Assembly: GCA_029243605.1 (NCBI GenBank)
Contig: JAQWRT010000042.1
Location: forward strand, 54,503 to 118,502
Direction: 5' to 3'
Source of the DNA: Myxococcota bacterium
Lineage (GTDB): Bacteria > Myxococcota_A > UBA9160 > UBA4427
DNA length: 64,000 nucleotides
The notes below the pieces were generated by a model, which had not been told where the DNA came from, did not search any database, and was given only the letters and a program-made list of their open reading frames with translations. Positions 17,293-25,784 of this stretch are shown here, piece after piece (the first letter of the stretch is position 1; each line of letters opens with the position of its first letter). The position numbers and the translations under genes are program-made.

Positions 17293-18447
17293 GTGTCAAC
17301 AACTCAGAGCAAGTTCCGTCTTTCCATCGCCAGGACAATGGTGCCGGCGCTGCTGGCTGTTGGTCTGATGGGTTCGCTTCCCGACTGGGTCACGATTGCC
17401 CAGGCGGAGGGTTATTACTTGTCTCCGGAGAGTGCCCAGAATTTGAACGCGAACGTGCTGACCACCGCACTCGCGAATTCTTCGGCCATCAGCATGGCGA
17501 TCGGGAACCGTACGGGTCGCGGCTCGGCCAAGACGGCCGGTGGTTTCCGCATCGACGGCATCCGCATCGGGGATGTCCAACTCGACGGCACCTACTTCGC
17601 TGAGGAGGACTCTGCCGCGGGCGGCGCAGCGGCCGGCCAGTTGGGCGGCTTCCTGAGTGCAGTCGGCGGGTTCGGTGAACAGAAGGGGCTGCTCGACTAC
17701 TCGAATGGCGGCTTGATCGGTGGTATCGACTACCAGTTCACCGAAGCGCTCATCGGCGGTTTGTCGATCAATTGGATCAACACCAATACGACATTCGTGG
17801 GCAATAGCGGAGGCGCGGATCGCGACACCTACGGGGCCACGCTCTACACCGGCTATTCCGAGGGCCACTTGAACGTCGATGCTCTATTCAACTACTCATT
17901 CAGCGATTACGATATGACTCGCTCGATCGCTGCCGGCGATGTTGCATCTGGGATCAATAACTCGGATGAAATATTCCTCAGCGCAAGCGCTTCGTACGAC
18001 CTGGAAGCTGCAGGGTTTAAGGTCGGACCGGCGGTTCGGGTAGATTTTGTGAAGGTCTGGATGGACAGCTACTCGGAAACAGGGGCGGCGGACGCGAATA
18101 ATAACGCGACGTACAACGCGTTCGATGTCACCTCGTTCACCACAGACGTCGGTGGCGAGGCCTCGTATGACCTCAAGCTGGACAGTGGGCTCTTCACTCC
18201 CAGGGTGTACGGCTACTGGGTTCATGAGTTCCAGAACGACTCCCAAACCCTGAGCGGCAGTACGCTCGGAGGAGGGGCCTTTACGACGATCCTCTCTTCC
18301 CCCGACCGCGACTACATGCGGCTGGGTGCAGGGGCGACGTTGAACCTTCAGGGTGGGCTCGAAATCTACTTTGATTACGAGGCTCTGGTCGGCTTCAAGG
18401 GTGTCTCCAGCAACCAGTTCGCCGCGGGAGGCAGGTTCGAGTTCTAG
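17293..18447 (+). CDS. Outer-membrane beta-barrel protein, autotransporter-domain type
   Basis: A protein of 384 residues. GTG at 17293 with GGGGGA seven bases upstream is preferred; the 63 codons before it look non-coding. A long signal peptide ends near 'WVTIAQAEG'. The rest alternates short amphipathic strands ('LIGGIDYQFTEALIGGLSIN', 'YGATLYTGYSEGHLNVDALF', 'FLSASASYDLEAAGFKVGPA') and ends in phenylalanine ('AAGGRFEF'), as outer-membrane barrels do. The pattern is that of an autotransporter beta-domain with almost no passenger (about 90 residues). A strong terminator follows. The function is unknown, perhaps adhesion or a porin-like role. Confidence 0.85.
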   Translation: MSTTQSKFRLSIARTMVPALLAVGLMGSLPDWVTIAQAEGYYLSPESAQNLNANVLTTALANSSAISMAIGNRTGRGSAKTAGGFRIDGIRIGDVQLDGTYFAEEDSAAGGAAAGQLGGFLSAVGGFGEQKGLLDYSNGGLIGGIDYQFTEALIGGLSINWINTNTTFVGNSGGADRDTYGATLYTGYSEGHLNVDALFNYSFSDYDMTRSIAAGDVASGINNSDEIFLSASASYDLEAAGFKVGPAVRVDFVKVWMDSYSETGAADANNNATYNAFDVTSFTTDVGGEASYDLKLDSGLFTPRVYGYWVHEFQNDSQTLSGSTLGGGAFTTILSSPDRDYMRLGAGATLNLQGGLEIYFDYEALVGFKGVSSNQFAAGGRFEF

Positions 18448-18483
18448 CGCCACCGACTCGGCTTCCGAGGCCGAGAGATTGTC

Positions 18484-18522
18484 AAAGTGCCCGTCCCTTC
18501 TGGGGGCGGGCGCTTTTCTTTT
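18484..18522 (+). terminator. Rho-independent terminator of the barrel gene
   Basis: A 14-pair stem, including two G-U pairs, starts at AAAGTGCCCG and closes at CGGGCGCTTT, with loop TTCTG. It is followed by TTTTCTTTT. It sits 37 bases after the barrel stop codon and just before the end of the convergent hydrolase gene. It may serve both strands. Confidence 0.9.
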
Positions 18523-18546
18523 GAGCCGGGTTCGGGGATGATTAGC

Positions 18547-19425
18547 CTAGGGAGCCGTGACTGGGCTCAGAGCCAAGCTGAGTTGCGCCAGGACATCGGG
18601 CCAGGCCGATGCCCAACAGCACGTGTGGTCGAAATCCGCGAAGCTGAGGGTCTTTGCTCCTTTCTGCTGGGCAATAACCTGCCCGGTCAGGAAAGGGGGG
18701 ACTCGCTCGTCGCGTTCGCCGACTAGGTGGATCTGCACAATGGCGGCGTGGAGTGGCGGTCGGTCGGCTGGGTTTAGGGAAAGCGCGAGCGGGAAATAGT
18801 CGTGGTGCTCGGCCCAAGCTTCAGTGTCGAGGTTCCCCGCCAGGGTGATCACCGCCCGGGTTTCAGGCACACGCTCCGCCATCAGCATGGCCAGGGCGCC
18901 CCCTCCGCTGTAGCCGACCAGAACGATCTCCTCGGCTCCATGAGATATCCGTACGCGCTCTAGGGCAGCCACCAGGCTGGCCACGAGTCGCTCTCCATAG
19001 CGCTCCACCGTCCAGACCGATGTGCCGCACCCGTGCTCGGGACCGTGTTGGCAGGGCCTTCCCAGCAACAAACTCGGCGAGGGGTCCATGGCCATCAACT
19101 CGAGCATCAGGGGCAGATGGGGGGTGGGGTCCGGCGGCGAGTATCGGCTGGCCATCCGGGGAGATGTGTCGCCCTCAAGGTAGACGTGTAAGACGGAAGC
19201 GGTGGACGGCTCGCCGGGGCTGAATATTATGTGCTCGAACTCTGTGCCCGCTACGTGTTGGCGTTGGAGGCCGAGTTCGTTCGCCCGCTCATCGTATTTT
19301 TCCCTGGGTGTGGCGCATCCCGAGGCGAAGAGCAGGGTGAGTGCCGCTCCTGCGGCAATCAGTTGCTGCGAGTTATTCACCTTTTGAGGGTGTGCCAGGG
19401 GGCGGGAGAGCGCAAGCCTTCCCAA
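18547..19425 (-). CDS. Lipoprotein alpha/beta hydrolase
   Basis: A protein of 292 residues with TTG as the listed start; a GTG 45 bases downstream is an alternative. The signal 'LTLLFASGCATP' is a clear lipobox (L-A-S-G-C type), so the mature protein is membrane-anchored. An alpha/beta-hydrolase core follows. The nucleophile elbow is 'LVGYSGGGALAMLMA' and the likely catalytic His lies in 'FADFDHTCCWAS'. 'HVYLEGDTSP' near residue 90 is the oxyanion-side strand. It probably hydrolyses an ester or amide in the periplasm; the substrate is unknown. It lies ten bases after the end of the candidate selenoprotein gene on the same strand. Confidence 0.85.
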   Translation of the reverse strand: MGRLALSRPLAHPQKVNNSQQLIAAGAALTLLFASGCATPREKYDERANELGLQRQHVAGTEFEHIIFSPGEPSTASVLHVYLEGDTSPRMASRYSPPDPTPHLPLMLELMAMDPSPSLLLGRPCQHGPEHGCGTSVWTVERYGERLVASLVAALERVRISHGAEEIVLVGYSGGGALAMLMAERVPETRAVITLAGNLDTEAWAEHHDYFPLALSLNPADRPPLHAAIVQIHLVGERDERVPPFLTGQVIAQQKGAKTLSFADFDHTCCWASAWPDVLAQLSLALSPVTAP

Positions 19426-19434
19426 AGGACCGTT

Positions 19435-19887
19435 TCAGTACTCGGGCACGTAGATTTCACAAGCCGCCTTGTCGCCCCCAGCGAAGACCAGAAGTCGGCC
19501 CATGGCGATGTATTGGCCGATCATCAGGGCCAGTTCGGCGATTTCGGCTGGACTAAAATGCTGTGCGAGTTCCGCCTTAAAGGAGGCATCCATCCCTCGG
19601 TAATCGAGAGCGGTCTTCTCTGCCATGCGGACGGCGAGTGCCTCTCGGGGTTCGAGCTTGCGTTCATCTTCGGGAAGATGAATTTGCTCGATGGTCGTTT
19701 CGTCGAGCCCTTGACGCGTCGCCGACGCGTAGCGAGCGAAGAGTCAGGTATCGCACTCGTTGATCACAGCGACCTTGAGCCGGGCCAACTCCTTGATTCG
19801 GGTAGGGACTATGCCCTGGTTGTGCCCGGCGCCGAAGAAGGCGAAGAAGCGCTCGAAATGTTCGGGAATCAACTCAGTAAGATTCAT
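19435..19887 (-). CDS. Carboxymuconolactone decarboxylase/AhpD-like protein, candidate selenoprotein (in-frame UGA)
   Basis: Read through one TGA (19744-19746), the frame gives 150 residues. The ATG at 19887 has AGGGG six to seven bases upstream; an ATG at 19929 is a longer alternative. The protein matches the CMD/AhpD fold: 'GIVPTRIKELARLKVAVINE', then C45-D-T-[UGA]48-LFARYAS, and on to 'ALMIGQYIAMGRLLVFAGG' and 'CEIYVPEY'. Related proteins carry C-x-x-C at this spot, so UGA replaces the second redox cysteine. The sequence stays family-like and in frame on both sides. This favours selenocysteine over decay. Family members reduce peroxides or act in ring-cleavage chemistry; the substrate is not known here. 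Alternatives are a recent nonsense mutation or a sequencing error. Confidence 0.7.
19708..19746 (-). promoter_or_regulatory. Candidate bacterial SECIS hairpin directly after the UGA
   Basis: On the minus strand the UGA is followed at once by CTCTT, which can pair with AAGGG. Above an unequal internal loop stands a perfect seven-pair stem ACGCGTC/GACGCGT with apical loop GGC. The loop begins 20 bases after the UGA. Bacterial SECIS elements are hairpins inside the coding region just after the UGA, with G in the first loop positions. The fit is good, but no conserved bulged U is certain. Confidence 0.55.
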
Positions 19888-19976
19888 TGCGGCCCCTTGG
19901 GATTTGGCTGAGTCCTGATTGGCTCTCATGTTGTCCGGCGCCTGGGAGAAGTGGGCGGAGCCGGGCTCTATTGGGC

Positions 19977-20411
19977 TCAGTTTTCTTCGGGTAAATAGGT
20001 CTGAAAAAGTTCGCCCATTTCGGCGTCGGAGTGCTGAGGAACCTTGTAGTAGGTTCGAATATTCACGTCTCCGTTGTCCTCGAAGCGATAGGTCTCGATG
20101 CTGAGCCCCAATTTCTCCTCACCTCCGGACACGAAGCGGTTTTCAAGTAGCCAGGCGACTTCGTTTTCACAGATAAAAAGTGAGCCGGGAGCGAAGCTAA
20201 AAGTGACGCTCGGCTGGAAGAGGTCCCACGAATCGACGCAACAGTGTTCGAAGCCCACCTTTTCGGGGGTGCCGACAGGATCGAGCATCCGGAATTCCCC
20301 AGGCCCTACGCTGCGCCAGTTTTCGATCCAGGCTTCTTTTTCGCCGGCGTTCCAAAGGCTGATGTAGTTGTCGGACCAAGTCTTGAGTGCGTCAAAGCTG
20401 GGGTAGGGCAT
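19977..20411 (-). CDS. SnoaL/NTF2-like fold protein
   Basis: A protein of 144 residues with an ATG start behind GGGAG seven bases upstream. The opening 'FDALKTWSDNYISLWNAGEK' with 'WIENW' and the later 'FRMLDPVGTPEK' follow the alpha-helix then curved-sheet order of NTF2/SnoaL-like proteins. 'IETYRFEDNGDVNIRTYYKV' is the typical closing strand pair. These small proteins are used as ketosteroid isomerase-like or polyketide cyclase-like enzymes or as binding domains. It lies 89 bases upstream of the candidate selenoprotein gene on the same strand and may be co-transcribed. The function cannot be named. Confidence 0.75.
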   Translation of the reverse strand: MPYPSFDALKTWSDNYISLWNAGEKEAWIENWRSVGPGEFRMLDPVGTPEKVGFEHCCVDSWDLFQPSVTFSFAPGSLFICENEVAWLLENRFVSGGEEKLGLSIETYRFEDNGDVNIRTYYKVPQHSDAEMGELFQTYLPEEN

Positions 20412-20477
20412 CGCTGAGCTCCCGTGATAGTTTGAGAAGCCAGCATAGGAGATGCCCGACGGGAAATCCGGCCGGAG

Positions 20478-21479
20478 TCAGCCGCCGCCGAGACGGGGAG
20501 GGGGGAGAACCATCTCGACCTGAACAAAGAAACCCTGGCGGCTGCTGCCCCCCTGGCGGTCATCGACCGCGATGCGGACCTCGTGCTCTCCGGCGTTCTG
20601 CAGAGTGGCCTGCCATCGCAGTTCGCCACTCTTGGAGTCGATTGTCATTCCCTGGGGACCCTTTTCCAGGGAGTAGTCGAGGGCGGTATCGCCATCCGGA
20701 TCCGTGGCGCGTACGACGTAGAGGAATAGGCCGCTTTCATCCATGTTGGGGGGGGTCGAGACGATCTCCGGGGGCGAGTTTCCCACGCCAAAGGGTGCGG
20801 ATTCCAGAGGAAGGCTCTTTGAAAGGCCGTCCGAAGCCCAAGCCTTGAGCTTGACCTTGTCGCCCCGGGCTGCGCTGCTCTGGTCGAGGGTCGAATCCCT
20901 AAACTCGGAATCCTGGCCATTCAGAATCCAGAGATAGGTAAAGGAGAGGCGGTCGCCGTCGGGGTCCTCAGCAATGGGCTCCGCCACCCAGCGGCCGCCT
21001 CCGTCGGATTCGGTTCGAATGCGGATTTCTGTCATGGAGGGGCGACGGTTTGCGATCCGGCTTGCCAGGCGGAAAGGCAACGAGCTGGCCCCGGCGTTGC
21101 TGGCCGTCACATCAACCGCCACCCGATCCCCTCGTCGTGCGAGGGCGGGCAGGGTGTATTGCTCTCCGTTCGCCTCCACTGGTCGCCCGTTGAGGGTCCA
21201 GTCAAAGCTCAGGCGGATATGGCGACCGGCCGGGTCAATCGCCTTCACATGGGCTCGAATGCTTCGGCCGGGAAGAAGGTTCGGCGGCTTGAACTCCACC
21301 GAGTGGATGATGGGTGAGTCGGCTTCAACTCCCGGTTCGTCCGAGGAGGCTTGTGTTGGAGAAGCGGCGAGGGAGCCGCCGCTGGGCACTGTGCTCTGGG
21401 GTTGATCGCAGGCCGTTGCCAGCCCGATGCTGAGCCCTAGAGCGAAGAGGAGCCGAGCATCGCAAGCCCGAAAAAACAC
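20478..21479 (-). CDS. Ig-like/cadherin-like lipoprotein at the end of the pilus operon
   Basis: A protein of 333 residues. The GTG start overlaps the stop of the upstream gene (TAGTG). The signal 'LGLSIGLATACDQ' has a plausible lipobox before cysteine. After a Ser/Pro-rich linker come repeated beta-sandwich units, each with 'AxDPxGxxxxxxxxW' features: 'AIDPAGRHIRLSFDWTLNGR', 'AEDPDGDRLSFTYLWILNGQ' and 'ATDPDGDTALDYSLEKGPQG'. The last unit resembles putative-Ig (He_PIG) domains. Translational coupling to the pilus genes suggests a surface or periplasmic role in pilus assembly or anchoring, but this is inference. The family is not otherwise recognised. Confidence 0.75.
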   Translation of the reverse strand: MFFRACDARLLFALGLSIGLATACDQPQSTVPSGGSLAASPTQASSDEPGVEADSPIIHSVEFKPPNLLPGRSIRAHVKAIDPAGRHIRLSFDWTLNGRPVEANGEQYTLPALARRGDRVAVDVTASNAGASSLPFRLASRIANRRPSMTEIRIRTESDGGGRWVAEPIAEDPDGDRLSFTYLWILNGQDSEFRDSTLDQSSAARGDKVKLKAWASDGLSKSLPLESAPFGVGNSPPEIVSTPPNMDESGLFLYVVRATDPDGDTALDYSLEKGPQGMTIDSKSGELRWQATLQNAGEHEVRIAVDDRQGGSSRQGFFVQVEMVLPPPRLGGG

Positions 21480-21823
21480 TATTCGGGCTTCCTCTCGAGG
21501 ATCGTGATTTTTACCATTTGCCAGCCCTGAGGTTTCTTGACCGCTTCGAATTGGACAAAGTCGATATCGTTCGATGCCACCAAATCATCGCCGGGGCGAA
21601 GCACCCCGCGCAACTCGGCCAGGGGAACCACGGCTCCTGACTCGCGGGTGGGGCGAACGCGCACGGGAACCGAATACTCGCGCTGGTTGACGGAAATGAC
21701 ACGGGTTCCCGCGTTGACGTGATCGACGGGACCGTAGCCCTGTAGCTTATCCTGGGCCGAGACCGACCCGGCGACGAGAAGCAGCCAGGAAGCGACGGAG
21801 AATGCTGCGAGGAGCTTTATCAT
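21479..21823 (-). CDS. Small exported protein in the pilus operon, placed like PilY2
   Basis: A protein of 114 residues. Its ATG overlaps the PilY1 stop by four bases (ATGA), so translation is coupled. A signal peptide ends near 'GSVSAQD'. The rest is a small beta-rich domain ('GPVDHVNAGTRVISVNQREY', 'LAELRGVLRPGDDLVAS'). Pseudomonas has a short pilY2 gene directly after pilY1, and size and position agree here. I see no sequence proof of homology. It may be an OB- or SH3-like accessory protein. Confidence 0.75.
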   Translation of the reverse strand: MIKLLAAFSVASWLLLVAGSVSAQDKLQGYGPVDHVNAGTRVISVNQREYSVPVRVRPTRESGAVVPLAELRGVLRPGDDLVASNDIDFVQFEAVKKPQGWQMVKITILERKPE

Positions 21824-24800
21824 TGGGTTACCTCTCGCCAGTAGATGAGGGATCCGTCATTGAAGTTGAGGGGCGGGGCGGCGATGCTCTCAAGATCCGC
21901 GCCGCTCTTCTCGACATAAATCCGGTTGTCCTTTCCGTTGACGCCAACCGAGATTTGGGGGTCCGTAGGCATTCCCTCGCCGATATCGATGCTGATGGTG
22001 GGCTCACCGAGGCTATCCGAAAACATGGCCTGACCGCAATCGACCCGAAAGGCGTAGAGCCTTCCATTGCCTTTCGACGTGCAGGGGTCGGCGGTTGTGT
22101 CGGGCGTAAAAGATCCGACGAAAACGTAGTGCTGGAAAATTTCGGCGTTGGTGACAAATTTTTCGCCGTCGACGGTTTTCAGGAAAAACCCGCGCCCGGT
22201 AATATTCTCGCAACTCGAAGGCCCCAAGATCTCCGTGAGATCGTTCTCGGTCAGAGTGCCGTAGGGCGCGACGCCCTGCTCGTAGGGGTCGAGGTCGGTC
22301 ACACTGTAAAAGCGATTATTCTCGTCCTCACCCGCGAGGCCATCGAAAGCAATATTCATCCGCTCGCCGCTTCCAAAGCTCAGATAAAGCCGGCGGCCAA
22401 CATAGACAGCTTGAGGAGGGGTGAAAAAACTCTTGTAGTAGCTGAAGGAGCCCGTGACGGTGGTGACCGGTGCTTGGAAGAAGAGCTTGAAGGGCCAAGA
22501 TGGCTGGGAGTAGTCGCCTGAAGAAGACGAGTCGTTGACCCGGTCGTCTCCGAGCGGAGAGATGACCCACTTGAAAATTTGGCCGCCGAGGTCGCCCACG
22601 TAGACAATGTCAGCGAAACCGTCGAAATCAAGGTCAAGAACCCCAGCTGTGCTGGGTATGGCGTAACTCATAGAAGCTTGGGCGTCGCTGGCTGAGGGGC
22701 TGTAGTGCTTCATTGCAAGAAGTTCACCCGTCGCCATGTCGATCATCAGGATCGCTCTTCCGATGATCCCGCCCGAGTCGTAATTGACGTGGTCATTCGG
22801 GTCACCCGTCGGGTCATAGCCCCCAGTTACGATCGCCACCCAGCGTTCGTAACCCAGGCCGTTGTTGTCGTCCGAGTCGATCTTGACCTTGACCCGGGTG
22901 ATGATCGGCTGAGACCAGCTTTGGCCCAGGTAGGGGAGGATGGAGGTCGGAGAAGCCAGCGAATCAGGGTCGTTTTCGTTGGGAAACTCCCAGAGGTAGC
23001 CGGGATACCCTGCATCTTCGGGGTTGGTTACGTCGAGCGCGTAATACGATCGACCCCCCTGGCGGAGGCCACCCATGAGAATGGAATGCCATTCCTCTGC
23101 AGACTTCGTTGTGTCCGTTTCGTTCGCGCGAATCCAAGTGTCGACGACCTGAGGAGATCCGTCCACGTAATATGTGCGTGTGGTTGGGTCATCGATGAAG
23201 AGGTGTTTGATGTTGCGACGCACCTCCCACGGCATAAACCCGAAGAGTTCGGCGCCGGTTCCATCGAGGTACTCCGGCGGTGATGCCGTCAGGTCGAGCC
23301 CCCCCGCATCGAAAGCATGCAGGAACCCGTCATTGGCCCCGGCGTAGATGATTCGTTTTCGAGAAGAATATGTAGCCTTGAATTCCTGATAGGAGACATC
23401 GCTCAAGGCAGCTCGAGGTGCTGGAATGACGGCCGGAGCAGAATGGAAGATATCGCCCAGGCGCCAGGAGCGCGGGTCACAGTCGATATCGCTGCTCACG
23501 TTGGAGCCAGATACGCCGCTCCCAAAGCTGCAGCCCTGGGCGTAGGCGATGACCTCGTCCGCTAAGCCCTCAGCATTGAGCGCCCCGGAGCCGGGATAGA
23601 TGGGATTGGGAGAAGGGTCGGGGGGTGCTGTGAATGTCTCGATAGTGAGATCAGATGCGCCGAGGGCGCTATCAAAAACGACTCGCCCGGGAGTTCCTGA
23701 ACTCAGCTTGGAAGTAAAGAGGGCCCTATTTGAGGGCAGGGGGACCTCTTCGCCGGCATCCCAGAAAGGAAGGACCGCGGGATTGGCCGGCCCGCTATTG
23801 CACTCTCCGGCATCGTCGTCGATGAAGGCGCATACCCCTCCCTGGCCGTAGACATCCCCCGCCGCGTCGATTCGGAACGCACGCAAATGTCCTTCCCAGA
23901 AAGCGGTTTTTGCCGAGGGAAGGAAGAAACTGGTGTAGAAGCTACCCCCCGATGCAGTCCGGGTCGAAGGGACCGTTGCGGCGGTGAACGATTGGGTCTT
24001 CTCGAGAATGTCGGTGATCGAGCTGACCAACCGTGTCCGCAGTTCGTCGGGGTTGTTGCTGGTAAAGAAGAGGCCGTTGCCGACGTCTGCCGTCTTTTGG
24101 AGCAACTCGTTGGCTTCTGTTCCTGTTGTGAAACCGATGGTGTAGATGTCGAGAGTCTGCTCCCCCTCCATGTCGGGGCGACAATCATTCTCGTGCATGA
24201 ATTTTGCGACGTCATCCAGGTAGAGCCAACTCGTTCCCGAAGGTTCCTCGTTTTCACCGTCGTCGTTGTAGTCACCTATGAGGTCTGAGAAATCAGAAAA
24301 GCCGGCGGCTGTTTCTTTGGGGTCCTCGGGGTCAAAGCTGTCCTTGGTCGGCTCGCCATCGGTGATCACAATCACAAAGTTCTTCTGGCAGGTGTATTGG
24401 ACGGGGCTCGCGGGAATTTCCGATTCCTGGGAGGTGTAGTAACCGCCAACGTACGAGGGGCTTGTGTTGTACGAATACTTGGGAAACGTTTCGGAGATAT
24501 TCCCAGGTGGGAGGTCCGAATTATCCCGGCTCATAAAGTAGGTGTAGGACTGGAAAAGAGTTTCGGCCAGAGGGGTCCAAGTCTCGGCCTTGGTGCTGAT
24601 AACCGCGTCTTCGAGCTCTTCTGCGTGTGAGGCGGTGTTGTCGTTTACCCCGACCTCGATATAACCGCCGTTGGGGTCACCGTCCCAGGTTTCTCGGAAG
24701 ACAGAAAGGCCGAAGCGGATATTTTTGGTGGCCAACACTTCGCACATAGTGTCGAGGACCACTCTCTTCGCCGATGAGAGTCGATTGATCTGGTACTTGG

Positions 24801-25278
24801 CATAGGTGGTCGGGGTGGTGCCTTCACAGAGAACAACGCCATTGTTGCTGTCATCGATTTCACTCTGGACAGTATTCTGCGAGCTGAATATCCAATTCAG
24901 ATATTTACCCGAATACCACGTGTAGCTATTGGAAGTGGGGTCGTGGTAGAGAGTTCGCTCTCGTCCGCAGCGAGTGAGCGTAACGGTGCTGCTGACGTAG
25001 TAGGTGTAATTCGAATAGTAGTTAGAGCAGTCGTAACTAGCATCGGGGTCGAATGCAGGATGCCACACGATATGTTTCATCGAGCCCGAGTTGTCGAGTT
25101 GGATCAAGACATTGGGCGCGATTGAGGAAGTAAAGAGAAAAAGGTCATCTTCGTTCTGAGCAGAGGCAAGTGGGGCGTAGGCGATGATGAGCAGGGCGGC
25201 GATTAGGGGCGCAGCGACCCAGCTTTGAATCACTCCAGGATTACGTGCAGAATGTTTTGCTGACTTGTTTTGCTTCAT
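21820..25278 (-). CDS. pilY1: Type IV pilus tip adhesin/assembly factor PilY1
   Basis: ATG at 25278 gives 1152 residues with GGGGGAG six bases upstream. A signal peptide ends at 'LASAQNEDD'. Residues 40-450 contain a von Willebrand factor A-like domain with the metal site 'LIQLDNSGSM' (DxSxS) and 'NFVIVITDGEPT'. From about residue 600 comes the PilC/PilY1 beta-propeller ('GDIFHSAPAVIPAPR', 'IIYAGANDGFLHAFDAGG'), with a calcium loop in 'LDFDGFADIVYVGDLGGQIF'. PilY1 sits at the pilus tip with minor pilins, opposes retraction, and can act in adhesion and mechanosensing. It is the fifth gene of a coupled minor-pilin operon. Confidence 0.95.
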   Translation of the reverse strand: MKQNKSAKHSARNPGVIQSWVAAPLIAALLIIAYAPLASAQNEDDLFLFTSSIAPNVLIQLDNSGSMKHIVWHPAFDPDASYDCSNYYSNYTYYVSSTVTLTRCGRERTLYHDPTSNSYTWYSGKYLNWIFSSQNTVQSEIDDSNNGVVLCEGTTPTTYAKYQINRLSSAKRVVLDTMCEVLATKNIRFGLSVFRETWDGDPNGGYIEVGVNDNTASHAEELEDAVISTKAETWTPLAETLFQSYTYFMSRDNSDLPPGNISETFPKYSYNTSPSYVGGYYTSQESEIPASPVQYTCQKNFVIVITDGEPTKDSFDPEDPKETAAGFSDFSDLIGDYNDDGENEEPSGTSWLYLDDVAKFMHENDCRPDMEGEQTLDIYTIGFTTGTEANELLQKTADVGNGLFFTSNNPDELRTRLVSSITDILEKTQSFTAATVPSTRTASGGSFYTSFFLPSAKTAFWEGHLRAFRIDAAGDVYGQGGVCAFIDDDAGECNSGPANPAVLPFWDAGEEVPLPSNRALFTSKLSSGTPGRVVFDSALGASDLTIETFTAPPDPSPNPIYPGSGALNAEGLADEVIAYAQGCSFGSGVSGSNVSSDIDCDPRSWRLGDIFHSAPAVIPAPRAALSDVSYQEFKATYSSRKRIIYAGANDGFLHAFDAGGLDLTASPPEYLDGTGAELFGFMPWEVRRNIKHLFIDDPTTRTYYVDGSPQVVDTWIRANETDTTKSAEEWHSILMGGLRQGGRSYYALDVTNPEDAGYPGYLWEFPNENDPDSLASPTSILPYLGQSWSQPIITRVKVKIDSDDNNGLGYERWVAIVTGGYDPTGDPNDHVNYDSGGIIGRAILMIDMATGELLAMKHYSPSASDAQASMSYAIPSTAGVLDLDFDGFADIVYVGDLGGQIFKWVISPLGDDRVNDSSSSGDYSQPSWPFKLFFQAPVTTVTGSFSYYKSFFTPPQAVYVGRRLYLSFGSGERMNIAFDGLAGEDENNRFYSVTDLDPYEQGVAPYGTLTENDLTEILGPSSCENITGRGFFLKTVDGEKFVTNAEIFQHYVFVGSFTPDTTADPCTSKGNGRLYAFRVDCGQAMFSDSLGEPTISIDIGEGMPTDPQISVGVNGKDNRIYVEKSGADLESIAAPPLNFNDGSLIYWREVTQ

Positions 25279-25280
25279 GT

Positions 25281-25784
25281 CTAACTCCCCCACAAGGCAG
25301 CCGCCGCCGCCTCGACTCTCGTATTCATTCCTCGGGGTTCGGTACCCTCTACATGGATCCGCCATAGCTGCAATTGGAATTTGGGACCGTTTCCATTGAT
25401 ATTGAGACTCATGCCTGGTGCAGGCTGCGCCCCCAGGTTTTCCACGGGTGTTCCTATATTCGGGTCGAGTTGGTAACTCGGCTGCCCGATTGGGTAGTCG
25501 CCAGCGACGCCGATGGACCCTGTCGCAAGGCTGGGCGTATTGGACCCGGTGACCGAGACCAAGGCTGTAGCCAGTCCGGCTTCCGCCGCCTGGAAAGCGA
25601 CTCTATTTCGCATCTGGACGCCGGCCACCTGTTGGTCGCGCATGGTGCTCTCCAGGGATGAGACGGCGAGCACCGAAACCAGAGCGAGGATAAGCATGAC
25701 CGTAATCAGAGCGATGCCCCGCTCCGATCTCCGAGGGTTGCGTTCTTTGGGGGTCTCCATCGCTTTCCCGAAGTTTTTTTTCAT
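25281..25784 (-). CDS. pilX: Type IV pilus minor protein PilX
   Basis: A protein of 167 residues, start overlapping the pilW stop by four bases. The PilX N-terminal signature is clear: 'ERGIALITVMLILALVSVLA', then 'ESTMRDQQVAGVQMRNRVAF' and 'QAAEAGL'. The leader is cut after the glycine in 'SERG', leaving a hydrophobic N-terminal helix. PilX joins PilV, PilW, FimU/FimT and PilE-type minor pilins in a tip complex that primes pilus assembly. PilY1 starts two bases downstream. Confidence 0.92.
   Translation of the reverse strand: MKKNFGKAMETPKERNPRRSERGIALITVMLILALVSVLAVSSLESTMRDQQVAGVQMRNRVAFQAAEAGLATALVSVTGSNTPSLATGSIGVAGDYPIGQPSYQLDPNIGTPVENLGAQPAPGMSLNINGNGPKFQLQLWRIHVEGTEPRGMNTRVEAAAAALWGS

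Noticed and set aside
19435..19887. Two separate small genes split by a stop codon
   Set aside because: Both pieces are in one frame and together form a single CMD-family protein. The stop is a UGA at a cysteine position.
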